A stretch of DNA of 22,179 bases from CAZAMT01 sp964486145 (GTDB lineage: Bacteria > Bacteroidota > Bacteroidia > Bacteroidales > JAAAOM01): contig CAZAMT010000033.1 of NCBI GenBank assembly GCA_964486145.1, positions 1-22,179 on the forward strand. Reading direction: 5' to 3'. Positions 16,402 through 22,179 of this stretch are shown here, one piece after another. Under the pieces are notes generated by a model that was given only the letters and a program-made list of their open reading frames with translations, searched no databases and was not told where the DNA came from. Within the stretch, counting starts at the first letter, position 1; every line of letters starts with the position of its first letter. The translations under genes were made by a program, and so were the position numbers.

Positions 16402-17981
16402 AGAAATACGTTTATTTTTCGCTTATACTCACAGTAGTTTCCAACGCCCTTTTTGCTCAGCAAAAAATAACTGACCGACTAATTCTTGAAAATCAGCAAC
16501 AGACAAACTGGTGGACGGGCATAATTAATCATGGGGAGCTAATGCCATTCCAAAACACCTACGAGGCAAACATGTATGGAAACAATTATGGAAACCAGAT
16601 ACAGCCCTTGTTGCTGTCTGCTGATGGGCAATACATCTGGTCGGAGAAACCCATTTCCATTTCTTTTCATGATGGCACCCTGAAGGTTGAATCGTATGGC
16701 GGAACTATTCAATATTCCGATAAAACCACAAGCCTGAGAGAAGCATATCAAAAAGCAAGTCAAACCTTCTTCCCTCCTTCCGGGAAAATTCCGGATCTAG
16801 ATCTGGTGCGCTATCCGCAATACAATACCTGGATTGAATTGATGTATGATCAGAACCAGAAAGACATTCTACAGTATGCCAGGGATATCCTTAACAATGG
16901 TTTTCCTCCGGGCGTCATCATGGTGGATGATAACTGGCAGGAGGATTATGGTGCGTGGAGTTTTCATCCGGGCCGCATTCCTGATCCAAAAATGATGGTT
17001 GACTCGCTTCATCAAATGGGTTTTAAAGTTATGTTATGGGTTTGCCCCTTTGTAAGCCCCGATTCATATACATACAGGTATCTTCGTGACAACAATTTGT
17101 TGTTAAAAGACAGCAGTGGTCATGCAGCCATTATACGCTGGTGGAACGGGGCAAGCGGGTTACTTGATTTTACCAATCCAAAAACGGTTGACTGGTTCGA
17201 TCAGCAACTGCAAATGTTAGTTGACACATATGGAGTGGATGGATTTAAACTGGATGGAGGCGATACGCGATATTACACAAATGTTGTTTCACATAAGCAA
17301 GTCACTCCCAACGAACATACCCGCCTGTATGGTTTGTTTGGTCTGGAGTATCCGTTAAATGAATACCGCGCCATTTGGAAAATGGGCGGGGACCCGCTGG
17401 TACAGCGTTTACGGGATAAAAGCCACCGATGGGACGATCTGCAAAAATTAATTCCGCATATCCTGTTGCAAGGCATCATGGGATATCCGTTTACCTGTCC
17501 CGATATGATTGGTGGTGGCGAATACAAATCGTTCTTAAATGCCGAAACCATTGACCAGGAACTCATCGTCCGTTCGGCGCAATGCCATGCCCTGATGCCC
17601 ATGATGCAGTTTTCTGTTGCCCCCTGGCGCATCCTTGATGATAAACATTTACAAGCATGCAAAAAAGCAGTGGATTTGCGTCAGGAACACATCGAAACCA
17701 TTCTTGAATTAATGAACCAATCAGCCGGCACAGGTGAACCTGTTGTACGATCCATGGAATACGTATTTCCTCATAAAGGGTATGAACAAATTCAGGATCA
17801 GTTCATGCTCGGAAATGATATTATGATAGCCCCGGTATTGGGAAAAGGGCAGGCATCCAGAGAGGTAGTAATCCCAAAAGGTACCTGGATAGATCAGAAT
17901 GGAAATCGATGGAAAGGACCAAAAAAAATATCTGTTAAGGTCTCACTCGATGATCTCCCTTTTTTTAAACGAATTCATTAA
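16398..17981 (+). CDS. Compact GH31 alpha-glycosidase, possibly alpha-galactosidase-type
   Basis: A Sec signal (MKKYVYFSLILTVVSNALFA, then QQ) precedes a family 31 protein of only 527 residues, much shorter than the GH31 at 7499. It has a small N-terminal beta region, then a barrel from about YPQYNTWIEL through MVDDNWQEDYGAWSFHPGRI and VMLWVCPFVSPDS. The nucleophile Asp286 is in YGVDGFKLDGGD. RDKSHRWDDL probably carries the acid/base. The C-terminal segment GNDIMIAPVL...PKGTWID is typical of the family. The FKLDGGD context resembles the branch containing human MYORG and bacterial GH31 alpha-galactosidases, so alpha-galactoside or alpha-fucoside-like substrates are plausible. This is family resemblance, not proof. 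Its start overlaps the previous stop by four bases. Confidence 0.87.
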   Translation: MKKYVYFSLILTVVSNALFAQQKITDRLILENQQQTNWWTGIINHGELMPFQNTYEANMYGNNYGNQIQPLLLSADGQYIWSEKPISISFHDGTLKVESYGGTIQYSDKTTSLREAYQKASQTFFPPSGKIPDLDLVRYPQYNTWIELMYDQNQKDILQYARDILNNGFPPGVIMVDDNWQEDYGAWSFHPGRIPDPKMMVDSLHQMGFKVMLWVCPFVSPDSYTYRYLRDNNLLLKDSSGHAAIIRWWNGASGLLDFTNPKTVDWFDQQLQMLVDTYGVDGFKLDGGDTRYYTNVVSHKQVTPNEHTRLYGLFGLEYPLNEYRAIWKMGGDPLVQRLRDKSHRWDDLQKLIPHILLQGIMGYPFTCPDMIGGGEYKSFLNAETIDQELIVRSAQCHALMPMMQFSVAPWRILDDKHLQACKKAVDLRQEHIETILELMNQSAGTGEPVVRSMEYVFPHKGYEQIQDQFMLGNDIMIAPVLGKGQASREVVIPKGTWIDQNGNRWKGPKKISVKVSLDDLPFFKRIH

Positions 17982-17998
17982 CCTTATTTTTAAAAGAC

Positions 17999-20056
17999 AT
18001 GAAAAATATCTGCTGTGTGTTTATTTTTTTACTTCCACTCATGGGATGTATCCAAAAAACGAGTGATACAATACCACCTGTATTTGATGAAAACCTTACC
18101 GTTGAGAAGCTGGAAGGTGATTTTGAACGTGTAAAAAACCGCATTCAACAGCAGGACACAAGCAAACACCTGTTGGCGGAATATTTGGAAGATCAGCAGG
18201 AAATTGTTGACCGTTTAATTGCAGCCATCAAAGAAGATGAAGCCGATACGGATTCGTTAATGGCGCATGAAATTCCGCTTCAAAAGGAAGAATGTGCGCA
18301 ACTGATTTCTTCGCTTAACCAGGAAATTGAACTGATCCGGTTGAATGCTTCCTTTAAAAAAGAAGGGTACCATATATTAAATGTGAAAGATTACGGAGCC
18401 AAGGGCGATGGTATCACCAACGACAGGGAATCCATCAGGAAGTGTTTCGAAAAAGTATCTGAACTTGGTGATGCGGTGAAGGTTATTTTTCCCGAAGGAG
18501 TTTACTCAATGGATATGAATGAAACAGAAAACCCGGCTGGTCACCTCGTACTTCAATCGTTGAATAACCTAATTATTGAAGGAAAAGGTGATGTTACCTT
18601 ACTAATGAAAACCTATCGAACCGGAATCCGTGTGGAAGATTGCTATAATGTTCAGGTAAAGAACATCACGATCGATTACGATCCATTGCCTTTTACCCAG
18701 GGTTATATCACCAACGTTGACAGAATCAATGACCGGGTAAACATTGACATTATGGAAGGGTTTCCGTTACCTGACAATGAAAAGTTCAAAAAAGCAGCAT
18801 TTCTCAGGGGAACAATGAACCATCCGGGAACAGGCAGGCTTTTCCGTGAGGGCGACTGGAGGGTGAAGGATTTAACCCAGACAGGTGATCGCACTTTTAA
18901 TTTTGGAGTGCTTACCAATCACGGATTCGAAGAACAGGGGCTTACGGCATCCCTGAAAGAAGGCCACATCTTTGTGATGCATGCACGGGCAACTCCCAAT
19001 GGTGGCCCTGCTATTTACCTGTATGGATCTTCGTATGTAACGTTTCATAAGGTCAATGTGTATGCCTCACCCATTCACATTGCCATTCTGTTTTACTCTG
19101 ATGCCTTAAAGTTTATTGAATGCAATGCCATGCCTAAACCGGGTACAAAACGGTTAACCTGCGCCAATGCCGATGGTTTTCATTGTCGTTCAAATCGCAA
19201 AGGGCCTTACATCAAGGATTGCCATTTCTTTCGCATCAACGATGACGATACAAATATTTTTGGAAAAATGTTTTCACTTGCTAAGGTCGTTTCTCCAACC
19301 CGGATGATTCTTAATGCCAGCCCCGGCGACAACATTACCGGCGATAAAGTTTCAACACCCATTTATCAGCAAGGGGAGCTGCTTGGGTTTGTTAATCCGA
19401 ATCAAGGCCTTGAAATCGATGCTTATGCACGGGTGAAGGATACATGGCTGGGTGAATGGCATGGAAAAAACTGGCTGATGCTCGAGCTGGACCGTCCGGT
19501 AAAAGGTTTGGTAAGTCGTGACTCTCTGGGCAAAAAACCTTTCGGATCTCGTGAGTATGTGAATGGTAAACATTCCAATATCGAGCATTTTGTTGCCAAT
19601 TTAAACACAAAGGGGAATGGCTTTGTTATAAAAAACAACACATTTGGTGATCACAGGGCAGCGAGCATCAAAATCCAGTCGACCAACGGCATTATTGAGG
19701 GTAACCGGATTGAGCATGTCAAAGGAGCCGGTTTTTTCTTCTGTGCCCTGATGAACTGGCTGGAGCTTTATCCACCACGAAATATTGTGATTCGTGGAAA
19801 TTATATTGATAATCACAGAGGGTTTACATCAACCATCGCACTTCCTACAGGTGAAAGAACTGCAAACATGAGGCCCATGCGAAGGCTTATTATTGAAGAT
19901 AACGAATTCCGCAATGCTACTGACCTTGGGATCAGCCTGGTAAATGCAGAAAACGTGATTATCAGGAACAACATCATTGAATCGAATAAACCGTTTATCT
20001 TTGAAAACTGCAAAAACATTGTTCAACAAAACAATAAAATCATTCGTAATGAGTAA
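17999..20056 (+). CDS. Beta-helix lipoprotein, GH110/GH28-like glycosidase candidate
   Basis: The lipobox is L-M-G-C with Cys17 (MKNICCVFIFLLPLMGC). Residues about 30-115 form a charged, heptad-like helical segment (VEKLEGDFERVKNRIQQQ, EYLEDQQEIVDRLIAAIKED) that probably spaces the enzyme from the membrane. A pectate-lyase-superfamily opening follows, LNVKDYGAKGDGITNDRESI, then a right-handed parallel beta-helix. The likely active site is Asp392 (ANADGFHC) with Asp415-Asp416-Asp417 (INDDDTNIF). The 23-residue spacing between DG and DD, and the phrases ITIDYDPLPFTQGYI and DGFHCRSN, resemble GH110 alpha-galactosidases, as I remember their DG/DD aspartates. GH28-type polygalacturonase motifs are only partly matched, with no clear GHG. 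I regard it as a GH110-related alpha-galactosidase candidate. Its end overlaps the next gene by eight bases. Confidence 0.75.
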   Translation: MKNICCVFIFLLPLMGCIQKTSDTIPPVFDENLTVEKLEGDFERVKNRIQQQDTSKHLLAEYLEDQQEIVDRLIAAIKEDEADTDSLMAHEIPLQKEECAQLISSLNQEIELIRLNASFKKEGYHILNVKDYGAKGDGITNDRESIRKCFEKVSELGDAVKVIFPEGVYSMDMNETENPAGHLVLQSLNNLIIEGKGDVTLLMKTYRTGIRVEDCYNVQVKNITIDYDPLPFTQGYITNVDRINDRVNIDIMEGFPLPDNEKFKKAAFLRGTMNHPGTGRLFREGDWRVKDLTQTGDRTFNFGVLTNHGFEEQGLTASLKEGHIFVMHARATPNGGPAIYLYGSSYVTFHKVNVYASPIHIAILFYSDALKFIECNAMPKPGTKRLTCANADGFHCRSNRKGPYIKDCHFFRINDDDTNIFGKMFSLAKVVSPTRMILNASPGDNITGDKVSTPIYQQGELLGFVNPNQGLEIDAYARVKDTWLGEWHGKNWLMLELDRPVKGLVSRDSLGKKPFGSREYVNGKHSNIEHFVANLNTKGNGFVIKNNTFGDHRAASIKIQSTNGIIEGNRIEHVKGAGFFFCALMNWLELYPPRNIVIRGNYIDNHRGFTSTIALPTGERTANMRPMRRLIIEDNEFRNATDLGISLVNAENVIIRNNIIESNKPFIFENCKNIVQQNNKIIRNE

Positions 20057-22100
20057 TCAACTTAAAATAAATTTATTCATTTTGTTATTTTTTGCTTTAC
20101 CGGTAATCTCTTTCGGGCAAGCATTAAAAGATTGCAAGGTTTCCATGCAAAATGATACCTTGACACTATCCAATAAACGAATAAAAAGAACATTTTTATG
20201 GAATCAGGGCGATCTGAAAACACTTTCGATTGAAGATAGGGTAAGAAACAACGTATGGATTTTTCATCATGATGTTCCTGACCTGATGTTGCATGAACGT
20301 ATACAACCTGAAGGACCGGGAAGTTATGAGGTCAATACAATAACCAGGGATAAAATTCAGCACGATCATCTTGAAGTATCGGTAATTACCTCATTTCCGA
20401 ATATATTGATTAAACGCGTCTTCCGGTTGTATCCTGAATGTCCTGCCATCGCCTGTGATATTTATGTCAGCAACAATGCAACGGGAGTAGATGAATTTGC
20501 AAATACCGAAGGGCTTCCCGTATTTGAAACCATCTCTCCGGAAGGTATTCACTGGAAAATTAGAACGGTAAAATTCCTCGATCAAACGGATATCTTTAAT
20601 AATTTGGTATTTAAAAAAGATATACTGGCATATTTTCGTCCGAAAGAACATGTTGGTAACATTTTGTTTTTAGAGAACAAATTGACCAAATCAGGTTTCT
20701 TTATTCTGAAAGAAGCTGCCAGCATGCAGTCGCAATCAAATTATCCCGGAGCCGACTTCATTATCCAGCAACAGGACATAAACAACCTGCTCGTAAAAAC
20801 GGTGGGTCTGGGAGTGGACATGCGCCAACTTCCCCGGGAGGAATGGATTCGTTGCAATGGCTTTGTAACCGGCGTTACAGGTTCATCTGGATTAGACAAA
20901 TTAGCTGCGTTGCGTGATTACCAGGAGCAAATCCGCATTCATAAACCCGGGCGTGATGAAATGATCCTGATGAATACATGGGGCGATCGTGGCCAGGATG
21001 CACGGATCAATGAACCATTTACGTTACAGGAACTTAAAATTGGAAAACGTCTGGGAATTACCCATTTTCAGCTTGACGATGGTTGGCAGAGCGGCCGATC
21101 AAAAAATTCTGCATTTGAAGGTGGATCGTTGGAAAATATCTGGAACAGGGACAGTTTTTGGTTGGTACATCCTGAAAGGTTTCCAAATGGGCTTGATCCG
21201 ATTGTCAGCAAGGCAGAGGAGTTTGGAATAAAAATTGGGTTATGGTTTAACCCAAGCGCAGATAACAGTTACAAAAACTGGAAAAAAGATGCAGAAGTAC
21301 TGATTCATTATTACGGGAAATATAACATCCGAACGTTTAAAATTGATGGCGTTGAACTTCCGGATAAATTAGCTGAAATCAATTTCAGGAAACTGATGGA
21401 TACGGTCATGATGGCAACAGACAGCAATGCTGTGATCAACCTTGATGTGACAGGGGCTGCAAAGCGACCTGGATATCACTTTTTTAACGAATACGGAAAT
21501 ATTTTTCTTGAAAATCGCTATACCGACTGGGGAAATTACTATCCGCACTGGACTTTGCGCAACCTTTGGATGCTTTCGGAATATGTTCCTCCACAGAACT
21601 TACAGATTGAGTTTTTAAACAAATGGCGCAATCCGGATAAATACCTTGCTGATGATCCACTGGCCCCAATCAACCTCCCGTTTGACTATCTCTTCGCAAC
21701 CACCATTGCCGGTCAGCCTCTGGCCTGGTTTGAAGGATCGAACCTGCCTGAAGAAGCATTCGAAATAGCCCCGCTCGTAAAAAAATACAGCAACGTAATG
21801 CATGACATCCATTCCGGCCAGATATTCCCGATTGGCGAAGAACCTTCAGGTTTTGGCTGGACAGGCTTTCAATCGGTAATAGATGAAACAAGCGGGTACA
21901 TTATTGTTTACCGGGAATTCAATGTCAATGACAAACAATCCCTTCAAACATGGTTACCTTCGAACACCACTGTTCATTTTAAAAAAATACTTGGTGATGG
22001 AGAAAACTTTTCACCCCAAACAGGAAAAAATGGCGAAGTAGAATTTACCTTACCTGAAAAGTGGTCGTTTGCGGTGTATCAATATCAATTGCCTCAATGA
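20049..22100 (+). CDS. GH36-like alpha-galactosidase (clan GH-D), secreted
   Basis: The ATG at 20049 gives a good Sec signal, MSNQLKINLFILLFFALPVI then SFG before QA; a TTG-initiated extension from 19977 would run far into the previous gene and bury the signal. An N-terminal beta-sandwich (to about 290) precedes a TIM barrel with ILMNTWGDRGQDARINE, THFQLDDGWQSGR and FGIKIGLWFNPSAD. The predicted nucleophile is Asp433 (FKIDGVEL); the acid/base is possibly Asp493 in ENRYTDWGNYYP. The C-terminal stretch with FQSVIDETSGYIIVYREFN fits the closing beta domain. Retaining alpha-galactosidase activity on side chains is the likely role. Whether it is GH36 proper or an unnumbered relative cannot be settled here. 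No lipobox is present, so periplasmic location is likely. It overlaps the preceding gene by 8 bases. Confidence 0.82.
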   Translation: MSNQLKINLFILLFFALPVISFGQALKDCKVSMQNDTLTLSNKRIKRTFLWNQGDLKTLSIEDRVRNNVWIFHHDVPDLMLHERIQPEGPGSYEVNTITRDKIQHDHLEVSVITSFPNILIKRVFRLYPECPAIACDIYVSNNATGVDEFANTEGLPVFETISPEGIHWKIRTVKFLDQTDIFNNLVFKKDILAYFRPKEHVGNILFLENKLTKSGFFILKEAASMQSQSNYPGADFIIQQQDINNLLVKTVGLGVDMRQLPREEWIRCNGFVTGVTGSSGLDKLAALRDYQEQIRIHKPGRDEMILMNTWGDRGQDARINEPFTLQELKIGKRLGITHFQLDDGWQSGRSKNSAFEGGSLENIWNRDSFWLVHPERFPNGLDPIVSKAEEFGIKIGLWFNPSADNSYKNWKKDAEVLIHYYGKYNIRTFKIDGVELPDKLAEINFRKLMDTVMMATDSNAVINLDVTGAAKRPGYHFFNEYGNIFLENRYTDWGNYYPHWTLRNLWMLSEYVPPQNLQIEFLNKWRNPDKYLADDPLAPINLPFDYLFATTIAGQPLAWFEGSNLPEEAFEIAPLVKKYSNVMHDIHSGQIFPIGEEPSGFGWTGFQSVIDETSGYIIVYREFNVNDKQSLQTWLPSNTTVHFKKILGDGENFSPQTGKNGEVEFTLPEKWSFAVYQYQLPQ

Positions 22101-22179
22101 TGGAATTGAATCTAAATTGTATTCAACCTCAGTCAAATTATTTTAATTCATAACATATAACATTTATAGAAAACGTAGG
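22101..22179. other. AT-rich non-coding tail after the last gene
   Basis: This short AT-rich tail contains no gene start of note. A weak six-base inverted repeat (ttgaat at 22106-22111, attcaa at 22121-22126) is AT-only apart from one pair and is not followed by a clean T-run. I do not call a terminator, and the operon may or may not continue past the window edge. Confidence 0.4.

Noticed and set aside
19977..20048. TTG-initiated N-terminal extension of the GH36-like gene
   Set aside because: It would overlap the previous gene by 80 bases and bury the signal peptide; ATG 20049 gives a clean signal.
22101..22179. Possible terminator at the inverted repeat ttgaat/attcaa
   Set aside because: The stem is short and AT-rich with no adjoining T-run; not enough to call.
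1..22179. SusC/SusD genes, transposases, tRNA genes, CRISPR repeats, attachment sites
   Set aside because: Looked for in both strands and in the gaps between genes; none recognisable. The gaps are too short to hold them.

Overview
The window is one long, same-strand block of twelve genes on the + strand (from about 110 to 22100). Gaps are 1 to 20 bases and two junctions overlap, so it reads as a single operon or the middle of one. Almost every product starts with a signal peptide or lipobox. Most are carbohydrate-active enzymes or esterases: GH127, GH105, two GH31, a GH36-like alpha-galactosidase, two parallel beta-helix proteins, an unassigned TIM-barrel lipoprotein, and three esterase catalytic centres in two proteins. 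No SusC/SusD pair, regulator, transporter, RNA gene, mobile element or CRISPR is visible. The window looks like the enzyme arm of a polysaccharide utilisation locus (PUL) whose uptake and sensing genes lie outside it.

The organism is very probably a member of the Bacteroidota. The reasons are many lipobox proteins in one glycan-degradation operon, weak or absent Shine-Dalgarno sequences, moderately AT-rich DNA, and a type IX secretion (T9SS) C-terminal sorting domain on the second gene. T9SS use argues against Bacteroides itself and points towards environmental lineages such as Marinilabiliales or Flavobacteriia; that placement is inference.

Layout: 110-1900 lipoprotein TIM-barrel glycosidase candidate; 1902-3419 T9SS-exported beta-helix protein; 3424-5385 GH127; 5389-6618 GH105; 6636-7478 a chimera of a GH105 N-terminus and a fumarylacetoacetate hydrolase (FAH) C-terminus; 7499-9703 GH31; 9715-13014 DUF5107-TPR protein; 13023-15125 two-esterase fusion; 15130-16401 alpha/beta hydrolase lipoprotein; 16398-17981 second GH31; 17999-20056 GH110/GH28-like beta-helix lipoprotein; 20049-22100 GH36-like alpha-galactosidase.

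Taken together, GH105 (unsaturated uronyl residues), GH127 (beta-L-arabinofuranose), several alpha-glycosidases of probable alpha-galactosidase type and several esterases suggest an acylated, branched, uronic-acid-containing plant or algal glycan. A rhamnogalacturonan- or arabinogalactan-like pectic polymer is one candidate. The substrate is inferred from family content only.

The most unusual feature is the gene at 6636-7478. A signal peptide and about 107 residues of a GH105 paralogue run in frame, without any frameshift, into an FAH-family domain at the sequence ttctttg. The same heptamer occurs at the equivalent point of the intact neighbouring GH105 gene. The simplest reading is an in-frame deletion at microhomology between a second tandem GH105 gene and a downstream sugar-acid FAH gene. 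An assembly chimera must be excluded.
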